Shown here in pieces: positions 9,596 through 24,500 of a stretch of DNA of 64,000 bases. A program made the translations under genes and the position numbers. The number at the start of each line of letters is the position of its first letter. Position 1 is the stretch's first letter. The stretch covers positions 301,222 to 365,221 of the forward strand of contig VZRR01012437.1 of assembly GCA_013398015.1 (NCBI GenBank), written 5' to 3'. This stretch comes from Oreocharis arfaki. Taxonomy: Eukaryota; Chordata; Aves; Passeriformes; Paramythiidae. The notes under the pieces were generated by a model, which saw nothing but the letters and a program-made list of their open reading frames with translations, was not told the DNA's origin and did no database searches.

Positions 9596-12500
9596 ATGGG
9601 AAACCCAGAAAACATTGGAGATGCATATGTTGCTGTGATTCGTCCAAAAAATACTGCTAGCCTCAATTCTCGGGAATATCGAGCTAAATCCTATGAAGTA
9701 AAATTATTTCTTTTCTTTATGTCTTAGTTGTTTGGCTTTTTAAATAATATAGTAAATATGTAATAATATAACAGAAGAGAATGTAGCCTTGTCTTTTAGT
9801 CTTTAACCTGCTACGGAAGTCATTCTGACTTCACCATCCTGCTCCTCAACATTTAGTACTTCTTGAATTTTGTTACTACTTTTACAGTAGTATAATAATA
9901 AATAATAATAATAGTAGTAATATTTTTTTTGAAGTTCTGTGCTTCTTTCAGCTGTGCTTAAACTCCTTTGGTTTCATTATTGTTTGAAAGATTTTGCTGC
10001 TTGAAGTTCCCATTGAAGGCCAAAAGAAAAAAAGAAAGAAAGTTTTGCTGGAAACTAAACTTCAAGGAGGCACTGAGATAACGCAGAGCATCTTGGATTA
10101 TGTTTTAGAAGCCACCAAACCAATTTCACCAGCCAATCAGGGTATTAAAGGTAAAAACATTTTAATCTAATATACTATTGATAACACCATAAAAATGTTT
10201 TTTAAATTGGCATGGTAAGGTTGTGCACAAGCATGAAATGGGTATAAAAAAGAAGATACGTTTTGAGGTTCATCAAAAAAACCTAAGCCAACTATACAGC
10301 TATAACCTTTGATTTACCTTTGTTTCTCTTTACCTTCCAACTCTATAAAATGCTTACTAAAAGATTTTTAATAAATTAATCTTTGTCTGTGCTGCTTCTT
10401 CACCTCAAGTTTAGATTTATACCTAAACTTCCAGCAGAACAGATCAGAGTGGCTTTTATACCCATAACTTTAGCTAAAACTTGACTTGAACTAGAGAACT
10501 GCTAGATTCTAAAGTCCGTTGTTCAGAAGACAGTATCTATAGGAAAATATTTCTAGCATAACTGTATCACTTAAAGATGGAATTTGATGAGTACTTTTTT
10601 TTTTCCTTGTTATTACATATCTGATCTAGCACAGAACCTCACACTTGTGCTGACAAATTTGTTTTAGCCAGCCTGTTACATTTCCAGGTTGGTATAAAGT
10701 GTACTGACTGAAGGACTTCTGGTCTTTGCTGGGTACTTCATCTCTGTTGTTTACGTGGCAAAATGTTGCAGGTGGCAATAACTGCAGCTGAGTGGACTTA
10801 AAAAAGCTTATTATTCAGAGAATAACAGAATTAATTCACATGGAGGACTGCCTTGTAAAAGCAGAATCTCTGTTCCTTACAAAGTTTGGAGAGTTTTAAT
10901 TCGACTCACTCAGATGGCCCAAGCATTAATATGCCCAGCTTAGTTTCTACCCTGCTAAAATATGCAGCTGGGGTTGGAAAAGTTGAGGGCTACAGTCATG
11001 TCATTTTTTCATGTTAATGGGTATATACATATTTATGTTCTTTTGTTGTTCATATGTATTTAGATTTTCTTCTCTTGCTTTAGATTATAGCTCATAATCA
11101 TAATTTTTTTTTCCTAGAAATTAAGAAGATTGAGTCTGGTAAGCTTTCAGATAGCCAACTCTAGATTTTTTTCTTTGTTTTGATGATTAATTAATTGCTT
11201 TGTGGTTTGTTTGTTTTTTGTTTTTAAATGCTGTGCTAGGAAAGCGTGTAGTGTTAATGAAGAAGTTTCCTCTAGATGGAGAGAAGGCAGGCCAGGAGGC
11301 ATCTCTTTACATTGTTCCAACTGTTGTGAAAGGTAACTTTGAGCATGGTTTGCGAAGCTGCACTCATTTTAGCAGAAGCTCACTCAAGGGTTTATTTTTT
11401 TATATGATGTATTTAAGTTGTATATATCTATCTCATTGGTATATGAACATAGGTATAATTATTTGTGTATGATATATTTCTATAATATATTTTAGTATGA
11501 TATATGGCTTTTTCTATATTTAAACATTAAAATTTGCAGTCAGGTGCAAAACTCCCTGAATATTTTAAACTTTGAAGAAGTTTCCTAAAATCAAGGAAGA
11601 AACCTTTGGCTTAATGTATTGCCTCTGTTTTTGAAACAATAACACACTTCTGGTTTAAGCATAATTTGTGCACTTGGTTATATTTCAAAACACAGGTCTT
11701 GTGTAGAATTTGCTGAATTCAACTGTAAGACATGCTGTAAGACAGGTTAGTGTTCTCTACTCAGAGAAGAATGCTTAGTAAGTCTCTAACCAGTAAATAA
11801 AGTCTTTAGAAAGCAAAGTAAATTACTTGTCAGGAAAGTATTTTTGAAAATGTTGAAGTAAAATGTCTGTGTGCTTTTGGGGAAATTTCTTCATTTTTTC
11901 CTTAGTTATAGGACTTGATAAAATCTATCAAATAGATACCATTGTGGAGTTACCAGTAACTATACATACCCTTCCTAGTCCTGAGTCATCTTCCTTTTTT
12001 TCTGGTGACAGTATGCATTTAACATTTATTCCTCAAATGAATCTGATCACACTGATGGCATAGTGACAGAATACTTAGGGCTATTTTAAGGCTAACCTGT
12101 TGGGTTGTGAATTGCTATGTAAGGATTGTATGCAATTGCTATCAATTATTATTTGGAGAAAATGAAGTCACTCTAGTCTAAAGTTGGAATATAGTCTTAA
12201 TTAGGGGTGTGTAACTACAAAAGATGCAGAAGGGAGAGTAAGATTCTTCTCACTGATGTGTCTTCAGAGTATGTTTCCTTTTTAGATAATACGAAATACA
12301 CGTACAGTCCTGGATGCCCTGTGTTCTACTGTTTACAAGACATCATGAGAGTCTGCAGTGAATCCAGCACACATTTTGCTACGCTTACTGCAAAAATGTT
12401 AATTGCCTTGGATAAGTAAGAGACATCAGTAAAAATACTTTAAAATGAAAAGTTTGAGGTTTTATATCAAAATACAAATATGTATTTAAAAGATAATTTG

Positions 12501-15500
12501 TCCATGTAGCGCGTAGTTTTTTGTAGCATTCTTGTGGTTAAGAAGGAAATCATTGTGGTATTTTCTTCATGTTTATCAGAAATGGAAACATTGACAACAT
12601 ATTTCTAAAAGTCTTTTTACATACTCAAGAATGGTGTGTTTATCTAAATCAAGTAGCTTTTTTGAAGTTCATGCTCACAGTGAATGTTTTGTAAAATCAT
12701 AATGTTTAATCTTCTGTAAATGACATAATTGTCATCTGTAAGATCATTTGCCAGAGTGTAGTAAAAATATCCTGTAATTGTATACCACTAAGATTTGCAT
12801 TTAAATCAAATCTCTCTGTAGAAAGGGAGTGCTCTTCCCCAGACACACAAATTTATTTGCAGTAGGGAATTAACTTTCAGAAAGGTGATTAGTTGTTTAG
12901 CCAGATTTATAGTAGTTTAAAACTTGAGTACATGGGTTTTTGTTGTTTTGGTGGTTTTTTTGGTTTTTTGTTTTTTTTTTTTAATGTACCCTTAACCAAG
13001 AAATACCAGACACACTTATGTATGAACTTATTTGCAGTAATAAAGTTAGCTGAAACTTCTGGCTAATGTAAAAAATTACGTTACAGGCTATTACCCAAAA
13101 GGTTCTGTGTGTAAGGTTTTTACAGTTTATTAGTAGAGTTGTAGTATTTCCATGTGTGCCATCATAGCAGTTACATTTGTTTGCTGCTTACTGAATGCCT
13201 TTGGGCTCTAAGTTCTGCTTAGAAGTGTTTCAAGCCTCACAGGAAGCCTTGGAGGTATAATAGAAAATAGTTTATATTTTTTATTTTCTATGTACATAAT
13301 CTGAAACAATACTTCTCAAAGATTCAAACTGCCATAACTAATTTATCTCCCAAATCTTTTGAGAAAATGCCTGAAAATACCTTAGAGGTATTTTCTGCTG
13401 GTTACCTTCTGCCATCCTTACATATGATTTGGGGACAGACAAGATCCAAGTGGTCTGTCAGTGGATGTCCAAAGCATTCTCTTTCTTCTAAATTTCCAGG
13501 CTCAGTTACTAAACAGAATTTATTGTTTTCCAGCAAAGCACAGTTTTACCTCAAGCTTGTGAGAAAGCATGTGCAGAAACCTAAATGCAAACCTGGCTTT
13601 AGAACTTTATTGCACCATTTAATATAACACTTAAACAGTTCAACAATTCAGTAAAAATATATTTGTTCAAAACTTGAGATGAACGACTTGTCCTGAGGAA
13701 AAAGTGCAGCAGATGTACAGTACTGACTTCCCCCAGTAGCACAGAATAAGAGAGCTCTAAAGCTCTTCAATACTGTCAGTAGAAGTGCACTCAGAAGAGA
13801 ATAGACTTCAGCACAGCTTAATAAAAAGGCAGGTGGCAGCCTACATGAAAGAGACTTAGCAGTTTGGAAACTGGACCTTCTGGTCTTCTGCCTTTTCCTG
13901 TCTTTCCCTAATGAAACATGTGACTTGGAAGGCTTAAGTCAGTACAGATATTGAAACTCACCCTTAAAAAACTGCTTTAAGCTTCAAAATTTGTTCAGAG
14001 TAGTAATATTAATAAACTGAAAGTAAATGAAATGGTGACATGTTGGTGTGGTTAAGTTTTTTGGTTATAACCAGTGTTACTCTTGGTGTATAATTTGCTT
14101 TTCTTTGAGACTTTGCATCCGCAGGAAATTGAGCAAATACAACTGTTTAACTGAGTGTGGTTAAAAAATTTCACATTCAGGGAGTAATTTAGTCTTATAA
14201 AATTGGCTGTGTACATTATGATTCTTTTTTTAAATTTCAAATGTGTGATTATCATATATGTAATCCTTAAACAAACAAAATGATTGCATGACCAAAATAA
14301 TCCTTTTCTACCTGAGAAGTAATTACTTGCCCATTCTCTCCTGCAGGTGGTTGGATGAACGGCACACCCAGTCTCACTCCATCCCAGCTTTATTCAGACC
14401 ATCTCCTCTTGAGAGAATTAAAACAAATGTGATAAACCCTGCCTATGCTATAGAACCTGGTCAAACAGAGAGCTCGTTACACATGGGTTATACTGCCCTG
14501 GAAATAAAGAGTAAAATGCTGGCATTGGAGAAAGCAGATATGTGTATCTATAATCCTTTGTTTGGATCTGACCTTCAGTATACCAATAGGGTAAGAATTA
14601 TGTTTCCATTTTATGTTTGTGAAACATACATACATTTTTATTTTAAAGTTCATTCATTTATTTGATATGAGCGTGTACTCACATCAGAGTTATTTATTTA
14701 GCAGTAAGCGTGCATTAGTTTTTCAAATCTTCATATTTGATCATAACTCTCTTTCCTTATAAAATGTTACTAATCCTAACTTTGGTTTCAAGAGAATACC
14801 CAGCCTGGATGGGGGATTGTGTAGCCAAATCTCAGTAAGATACTTTTTCAATTGTGTTTAAATTATGTCTTCACAGGTTGACAAGGTGGTAATAAATCCA
14901 TACTTTGGCCTTGGAGCCCCAGACTATTCAAAGATTCAGATTCCTAAAAGAGAAAAGTGGCAACGTAGCATGAGCAGTGTCACAGAGGACAAGTATTATG
15001 TTACATTCCTTTTTCATTAATGGATAATTTTGTTTTGTTTTATTACAGTAGCAATTGGTAGACTTAGAATGAGATTCCTATTACTTTAGGCTTCACTGTA
15101 TAAATACCTATTTTTCATTAAATTCTATTTTAAGTCTCTTAAGTATTGAAACACAACAGTTAACAGATGAATCAAGGAAAGTGTAAATTATAAAAATTAG
15201 AGAAGCATTTCTTATTCTAATAAATACAGCTGTGGCTTGATTACTGCATGGCAGAAAACCTTTTTGTATGAGTACTGGCACATTTTAGCTGCATGAACTT
15301 TTATTTTTCATGTAGTTCTATGGTTAGTGCTATCTTAGGAATTTTTAAAAAGTTGATGTTCTTAATAATTGTAATATTTCTGAATGGTGTTTTTCCTGTT
15401 TCCCCTTTTAATTCATAGGGAACATCAGTGGGTAGATGATTTCCCTCTTCACCGCAGTGCTTGTGAAGGTGACTCTGATTTACTAAGCCACCTTCTGGAT

Positions 15501-18500
15501 AAAAAGTTTTCTGTTAATCAGTTGGATAGTGACCACTGGGCACCAATCCATTATGCATGCTGGTGAGTCAAGGATAGTTTTGCCAATCAAGTGCATTCTA
15601 GCTATCATGATTCTTTACTGCTATCATTTATGTAATTTATCAGCCTCAAAAAGAAGAAATAAAAAAACCCCTCTAGACTTTTTATGCTCTGGTTATAATA
15701 TATATTACTGTTAACCTTCTGAAGGTTTTGAGATAATTTTAATTTGAATGGTTTTGGGGGAGACCAGTTGTGGAGATCACTTACCTATTGCCTCTTGTAT
15801 CTCTCCTGACTATCTATTCTAATTCCTACGGGAGGCACTGCATCTACTTTAGCCTGGTAACTTTCAGAGTCTTTGTTGGCTAAAGCCTGTGAGCAGTTTT
15901 GCAGCACAGCAGTAGCTGAGCTGAGCATGTTTTGGTGCTGGTCAAGCTTTGAATAGGAACCTGGACTGGGTGATTTACAGAGGTCAGCGTGTCTGACTAT
16001 AACTCTGTGATTTAATCTGTAAGTGCATGAAAGCTTTCCTCAGTCATAAAAATGCTTTTGTTTCATCTTTATGAAAGTTAGTCTTGTATATATGCAGTGG
16101 TCAGTGTGTCTGATGATATGAATAACATGAAAATCAAACTAGGTTATAAAAAACCCTCAATCTTACTTGCTTTTTAGTGTTTGTCAGAAAGTTTGAAAAT
16201 ACTTTATACCTCAATTATACACAAGAGTTACCAGTTATAAGCATGGGGGTTAAGAATCCTCAGGATCCATCTGCAAGACAATCAGAAACCGAACTGTGAT
16301 TCTCACACTGATTATTTTTTCCAGACAAAGCTGGACTCTGTTCTGCCATGACCAAGTTGCTACAACTACCCAAACTTAGCTAATTTAAAGCAAGCTTGAG
16401 TTTGTCTATAAGGAATCCAATCAATGGTTACTAGACCAGTGATTACCAAAGAAGTGTAGCACTGATATTAATTTCTACAAACTTAATTATGTTCCATTTT
16501 ATCTGGTGTAATTTGAAAGCTAAAAATTCTTTCGTGTGGAAAAAACCACTTTTTCATAATTAGGGTAATCTGAAAAAAAATTATTTTATATTTGCTGTGT
16601 CTGTTCTGATTTAAACATGTCTGCAGGTATGGAAAAGTTGAAGCCACTCGAATGCTGTTGGAGAAAGGGAAATGCAATCCAAACCTTTTGAATGGTCAGC
16701 TTAGCTCTCCTCTTCATTTTGCTGCTGGTGGTGGGCATGCTGAAATCGTACAAATTCTACTAAATCATCCAGAAATTGACAGAGTAAGTTCTGTTTGTGT
16801 ACAGAAATAGCAGTTTTAGCAACAGTTTCTAGCTTGTGTGTGAGAAATATTTTGGTGTCTAGATCGCAATGTATAAACACAATGATCTTGTTAAGAGATT
16901 ACTAAAAAATTGTTAAATAGTTTTCATTACCTCTACTTTTCCCATTGTGTATCAATTAAGTGTTTGAACTCTGGTACCAAGGAATTTAATTATCCCAAAA
17001 ATATGTAAATGTTTACCTGTCTCCAGTGAAACCAATGTAGAATCAGTGTTTCTCTTTGTTTGTAGCACATTACTGATCAACAAGGAAGATCTCCACTGAA
17101 TGTCTGTGAAGAGAACAAACAAAATGAGTGGGAAGAAGCTGCAAAACTACTGAAGGAAGCCATAAATAAACCTGTATGAGTGCTTTTTCTAAATTGTTTA
17201 AAGTTTATATTTAATTTACATTTAATCTTGTAGAAGAGCTAGGGTCACTTTTAGCTGTTACTGGAAATGTGCAGCACACTGAAATTGTTAGTGTAAATAT
17301 TGGGAAATTGACGTTTTGTCTCTTCAAATGTTTCTGTTCTGTTTCATGGCTCCAGAAGTACATGTAAGACATGTAAACTTGATACTCCAATTTATTTGTA
17401 GGAGCATCACATCAGCTACTGATTTTATGTCTATTTTTTATCATGCAACCATCAGCTTTCTTTATGCATTGTCATCTTATAGTTGATAAACAGGAGCATT
17501 CAGCTGGCTAAATGTAGGCTTCTATGAAATAGGCTTTCCATCAGTTAGTGTAGGCTTCTTTGGCAGCCAGAGGAGATTTAGCCAGGATAGGAAACAAAAT
17601 TTACAATGCAATTCCTCTCATTCTGAAGTAGATTTAAAATTAGCCAAATTATATAAATGGACTTGTTTCTTTTCTTTGACGTCAGATGCAACCTGTATTT
17701 CTGCAAGTAGGTGGTTCTAAACCTGTCAGTTTTCCAAGATGTTTTAAATTATCTTCATTTTACTCTGCATGAATGATCTTTCAAAATAATTAAGAAAGGA
17801 ACTGACATTTATTGTAGGGATCTTATTACGTAGTAGAGCATATGAAGGTGTGTGTGTCTAACGGCTCTAAAGACTAATGCACATGTTTTAAGTAGGTTTC
17901 AGAGTGTAATGTGTGATATTATGTTGTTACTTATTGCAATTTAATTAATACAATACATAAACTCCCTCTATAAATTACTACAGTAGGAATGACAGTAACT
18001 ACTGCAGCAAAAATAGACTGATGTTTTCCATTCCAACCTCGTTTTTAGTCAGTTGTCATTTTCCAAGGCATCCATCTTTTTTTTCCAAAAGTTTTTGGGA
18101 ACTCAGTTCTTGATGACTTAGGAGATTTGAGGAAGGGAAATAACAAATTTCTGAAATGTTTTTATTCAAGCAGCTGAAACGTCTAACCTGTTACAGAAAT
18201 GAAAACAGGACATTTCATTGTTTTATGACTCGTGTATATATGCTCTAAGCACCTGATTTGTTTATGTATGTCTTTAGGAGGCATACTGTGGCCTCACATG
18301 CAATTCAGTGAAAGCTATTGGAGTTCTGAAGGGGAAAATTACTTAACAGATTTATTTAGATTGTATTACAGGAACACTGTAAGATTTAGTGAGATTGTAT
18401 TCTTTTTGTAGTGGGTTCTGAGTAAAGAGCAGTGCTTCCCTCTAAAAATAAGTCTTCGTAGTATAAAGGGGAAAAATTCATAACCTGCCAGAAATAGCAA

Positions 18501-21500
18501 GGTGAACATTTTGGGATATGCATAGGCAGCTGAGCCCAGATCCCTCAGGGAACTTTTAAATACCTACTTGCCTTTGAGTTTAACAGAAGTCCTCAAAATA
18601 CCAGTAAGATCTTTCTTGGAGTTACTGTTGTAAACTGCACAATGTAAGAACTTGCACAGGCCACGAAACAAGCAATTTTGGTAAATAATAAATATGCAGG
18701 AGTTGTGCAGTGTTCTTTTCCCCAGCATTATAGATGTTGCTGAATTATGGTAAGACTGCTTTCCTCTCTAGAAGCACCAACAGAAAGGATTTTAACAAAT
18801 CGTTTGTTTAATATGTTCCCATTTTTATGTAGTATGAAAAGGCACGGATTTATCGTATGGATGGGTCGTATCGCTCTGTCGAGCTGAAACATGGAAACAA
18901 CACAACTGTCCAGCAAATAATGGAGGGCATGCGCTTGTCTCAAGAAACTCAGCAGTACTTCACAATCTGGATCTGTTCAGAGAACCTCAGTATGTAAAAA
19001 GGACAATTGTTATAGCTGAAGATTTATCATAGTTTATTTCTGTTTGCCTTTAGGAAAAAGTAATACTGTCTTAGGAGAGAAGGAAACATGCTCTCTGACA
19101 GGCTTTACAGGCTGATGTCTCCAAACTGCTTTCAGAGCTGTGGAGAGCTTCTCTGTTTTAGCTTTTACTTTGGATACCCTCAGTAGGTCTGACTGTATCA
19201 CTCTGGCACCCATCATGTATTTCATCCAGGAAGATAAGGCTGTTCCAGGTTGCCTTTCTGTTACAGGGGACCTTGGCCATCATAGGCCTTACTAGTAACT
19301 TATCCTGGTTTTATCCATATTTTTCTTCCCAGAGTGTCTGAATTTGGATGCATGTAGTTGTTTTTACCAATGTTTAGTCTATTTAAAACTACTAATTAGA
19401 GTAAGATGATAAATGTTTTTTCATTTGGTCCTTGAATCATACGAATTTTCCTGTGTTTTGCACCAAAAAAATTTTTGATAAACAAGTTTTCAGATATATT
19501 TGATGGGAGAGAATTCTGGTGCAAAATCTCATGTTTGTATTTGCGGTATTTTTTGGTATTTCTGATCTAAATAAAAAAGATATTATAGTTTTTATTTGAG
19601 ATATAATAGCAAAAGGTAAGTAGAAGCCCAAAAGAGTCAACGAGAGTGGTTGGGTTTTTTCAGATAGTGTGGTCAGCAGTACTGCTGCAGGACGATAGCA
19701 GTGGGACACATTGTGGATTACAAAGCTCAGTTGAGGTCTGGTAGGATATTGTGTTGACAGTGTCATCAACACAGAAGTCTTGCATTAAAAATTTTATTTA
19801 CTGTTGCCAAAGCTCCACTAGAGTGGCATTGTTACTTTTTTTAAAAAAAATAGCTCTAAATGTTGCAGGAAATCTTTTGTTCATTCTTCTTTAATCTTTT
19901 TCTTCCGGAGTCATGCCATTTGCCTTTTACTTAGCTGTATACCACATGGCTACTGTAACCTTCAACTAAATATAGATGTTAATGTGAAGAAAAGGAAGTG
20001 TTTGAGGGTTAAAGTCTTGCTGCTTTTGCCTTTTCTAAATACATATGTACTGTTTTCATAGAATCACTGAGGTACTACCCTTGCATTTGAGGGGAAGAGC
20101 TCACTGATATACTGTTTGTGTAAAAGCGAGTAATTCTCTTGGTATTTAGCTTAGATTTGAAAATGAGGTCCTGATTTATGGCTTCAAACAACTAATGGAA
20201 AAGTTTCATTATGGAGTATATTGCAGTTTGTGTACAACTGTAAGGATTGTAAGTTTCTTGCTTGTAGGACAGATGATGCTTTTCTGTGTTTGAATGTAAG
20301 ATGTATAAGGTAAATGAACAGATTGTTCTCAGTGAACATATCCATTTAAGTTTTTCATATAATGTGAAATGCCACGGTGTGAAAGCCAGAGCAGTGAGGA
20401 TGAGGCAAATACAGCCTCCTAGAACCTCACTCCTGGAAAAAGCCAAGCAGTAATCCAAGGACAGGCAGGGTGAGTGAGTGAGTGAGCCAAAGGTAATCAT
20501 TCTAGTACATAGTAGGACTGTAGTTGAAAGCTCTATATTAATTTCTCAGCTCTCATATACACAGGAGAACATGAAACATTGATTGACTTTAGCCTGTTTA
20601 GAATCAAGACATTTACAGATTAAAAAGAAGAATGTCTGTTCTGAAAAGTTTATGGTTTTTATATATATACAAAAAGCTGAAATACATTTATAAGGTAAGT
20701 ATTTTTCTGTCAGAAATAAGATTATTGGACTTTATATTTCTGCCTAATAATAGAGACAACAGTCTCTCATGCTTTATTACTATGTTTTTGAGGTCAGTCT
20801 TGGTACTCCAATTAATTTTTAAATACAACTTTACTCCTGAGAAACTGAAAATAATGAAGTTTCAACACACTGCATTTAGTGAAATGATGCTAAGAGTTTT
20901 GTCAATAAATCCATATTTTCAAAACCTTTTCTATATAGCAGTTTAGAAAACATAGGGAAAATGTTTGGTAATGAGTCCTCAGTTTCAGATACTCTGGGTT
21001 TGGTGCAGCATTTTAATCATTTATATGTATGTGTGTGTATGTGCTGGGTTATTCTGTTTGTGTATTTAGAAACAAACCCTATTATTTTTCAGGTCTCCAG
21101 CTGAAGCCATATCACAAGCCTTTGCAGCATATTCGAGACTGGCCTGAAATATTCACTGAACTGACAAACTTGGATCCTCAAAGGGAAACTTCACAGCTTT
21201 TCCTGAGAAGGGATGTGAGACTTCCACTGGAAATAGAAAAAAAGGTCAGCACTTGGAAGTGAATGAAATCATGGTCAGACTCAGAACACTTTGACCATCA
21301 ACACTCAGTGTGTAGAGTAACTGTAGTAATTTCCAAACTTACTTAAACCTGACATCTCCTTTTCTGTAATGGTTTGAGTCTTCGCATTCTTCCCTCCCTC
21401 TCTCTTGCCTTCCTGCCATCTCTTCGTTCTCTCTCTCACCCTCTCAGCTGGGTTTATCCAACGTCTCTGTGTGTCAGTCTCTGTCTGTCATACAGCTAAG

Positions 21501-24500
21501 AACAACCTGCCTGATTTTCTTCCTTGGGCTGCTGTTTTGCAGTTATTTAATTGGTCAATCTCAATGGGATTGTTCCAATATATTATTCAAAATGAATTCA
21601 TGGGAGAAAAATCCACAGATACCAGTATTTCTGTGAACTTTTTGATTGGGCACGGTGTGCTAGTTGCCTTTCATTTGTGTGTTAGATCACTGAAGTGTTG
21701 AAATAAGTATTGTCAATGAAAAGATGTCATTTTTTCTATTACAAAGCTCCACTAAAATATACACTTCAGTCAGGATCACACCTTTGTCTTTTGTCTCTGA
21801 ATCAGTGAGAAATTGTATTTATAGTTTCTAAGCTCATTTTCCTTTTTACAAAGAAATCATATTATTTAAATCTTTTTTAACAGATTGAGGATCCATTGGC
21901 TATTCTTATACTCTTCGATGAGGCCAGATACAATTTACTGAAAGGTTTTTATACATCGCCTGATGCAAAGCTGATTACGCTGGCAAGTCTGCTTCTACAA
22001 ATAGTCTATGGAAATTATGAGAGCAAGAAACATAAACAGGGCTTTCTAAAGTAAGTATGTGTCTCTCATAATATAAAACTTAAAATTATGGGTTAGATTA
22101 AGTACTTTTAGATAGCACTTACTATGGAACTCTCAAACTTTAGGTATGATACATTTGTTCATTTTCTCCGTCACTGAGCTGTAGTTCAGAATAATCATGT
22201 AACCCCTGTAGCATTAATAGAAGTCAGACATCATGTGTGAAAAGGTATTGATCTTAATTATTGCAGTCCTAGACAGAGGCATGGAGGTTCTGTAGTGTGT
22301 AAAATCTGTCCTGAGATACAGTAATACCAAAATAAACAACAGTATTCATTTGAAGGGTTCTTACAGGGACTGAGGCTTTGGGCAATGTTGGAGAAACATC
22401 TTACTGTGGCAGTTAGACCAATGTCTGGGATTGACTTTCCCTCTTTGGACAGACCATGTAGCGATATAGTTTCTCTTCTGTCATTTGTAGGAGAAATGCT
22501 GTACTAACTTGGTCAAAACCATAGCACTAGTAGGGCTCTGCCAGATGGTATTTTTCTCTCCCCTTTTCTCTGCATGCCAGCACAACAGTAGCTGAGCTAT
22601 TTTGGGATGGCTTGTTCTTCCCATGTACACTTCTACAGCAGTATCTGAGCCCATGAAGATTCCACTTCTCTATTGTGTGCCTTCACCCCCTGCCATCTCC
22701 ACCTCACTTCATTCATGGAACAGCAGCTGTGCTATTCTGGAATGCTGCTATGCTTTTCATCTTGTATTTTCAGCATGAACTGAGCTGTCTTGGCTTGGCG
22801 GGTTTTTCATGTATTGTGCTGTGGTTACACAGCCGGTAGATGGAGCACAAGGAGAACGGGGTTTAAGTGGGACTGCCCCCTCACACGAATGTGCAGTTCA
22901 GTGCAGCTGAGTTTTGTATGAAACTACCCCCTGCTGACTCCCAGCAGCCACAGGGTTCTCTCCACATGGAGGCGTATCAGTACTGTTGTTCCAAGTTCAT
23001 CCTGCTCCATGGAAGTATTTGGTTCTACAGACAGGACTACCTGCAAAGGTAGTTTGGGCTAGATGAAAAGCCATTTGGGGATGCTTTCCATCCATATTCA
23101 CACAGTTCTTCATATAGATGAAGAGTTTTATAATCTGATTTTTTTTTTGTAGTTGACATAAATGTTCATTGAAAGACTGGTAATTCCAAAAAAATATCCA
23201 GGCTGTTGTTCGTATGAGAGTATCCTTGACCTTAAAGATTTGGTGCACTGTCCTGTGCAGGGTTTTTGCTTGCAGATCATATATGCAGTTACTGCCAAAT
23301 ACAGTTTAAATAGGTTACATCGCTAGGCCTTGAGACTGTCTTAATTGTACATAAAAGCAAACTAGTAAAGGCTTGCATTCTTCCTTTTAGTGTTTTTTGT
23401 TTCCTGCATTTTGGGTTTTTTAAAAAAGGCAGTTGATGTAAGTAGCTTCTCTTTCATGTCATGTAATACATAACTTTAATGTGGAAATTATTTGGGCTGA
23501 GTCCTTGGTAGCGCTGACTACAGGAGTGGACGGAAGAGTATCTACAGTCTGTCATATTTTCTAAGTATGTGATATGTTGATGTAAGTGGCATTTGTGTAT
23601 AATTTTGGCTTCCAAACTGGAATTCACGAAACTGCTCTCTAACCAAGTACGAGTCGTGTGTTCTGCTGGCAATTCCTCTCCATGCCATGTCGATGATGTG
23701 TGACACAGAGTGTGTAATGTAAAGCTGGATCTTCATTAGCTGAGAATTGCACTGTATCTTAGGAAACCATCTTATCTAATGAGGCAAGACAGAGTAGGAG
23801 CTGGCTGTGTAGCTCAATATGTGACTTGAAGGTACACTGTGGCAGACGTTCTTTTTTCTTACTTTGTTTAGTGAAGAAAAACTTTGTTCCTCTTTCTTTT
23901 TCTCTTAGTGAAGAAAACCTTAAATCTATCGTACCAATAACTAAACTAAAAAGTAAAGCTCCTCATTGGACAAACAGGATACTTCATGAATACAAGGTGA
24001 GATGAATAAGCAGGTAAATCCTGTTCTTAAACATTTTTGACTGGTTGTCAGTTAATGAACAGAAATACTGGTATAAAAAGCTAAAAATGTTTATGTTCTG
24101 AATTTTTGGGATGGGTTGTTGGAATATATTTCTTGTACAGTTACAGATGATCTCTTTGTTAGAAGTAAATACATTTGTTACCTATCCATTTACCTTCAGT
24201 GTTAGCTGTGTATTGGACACACTTCCAACTTGGGCATAGATGTGAAAAAATCAACTCTGATTTAAATTTTTATGTCTGCTTGTAGCAATAGATCCACCAA
24301 GTCCTTTTTGTCAGCATGACTTGGATCTTAGGGATCTGGTAGTGCTGCTGACGTGCACGTGCGCATGCACACACACACTAACTCCTTTGATTAGAGCAAA
24401 ATTTTTAAATGTGGACTTGAGCTGCCTGTGTAAAAATGGATCTAACTGAGGGCTGCGGGTCCCAAATGAGGTCAGATTAATTTTGTGATCTTCACAAGTA

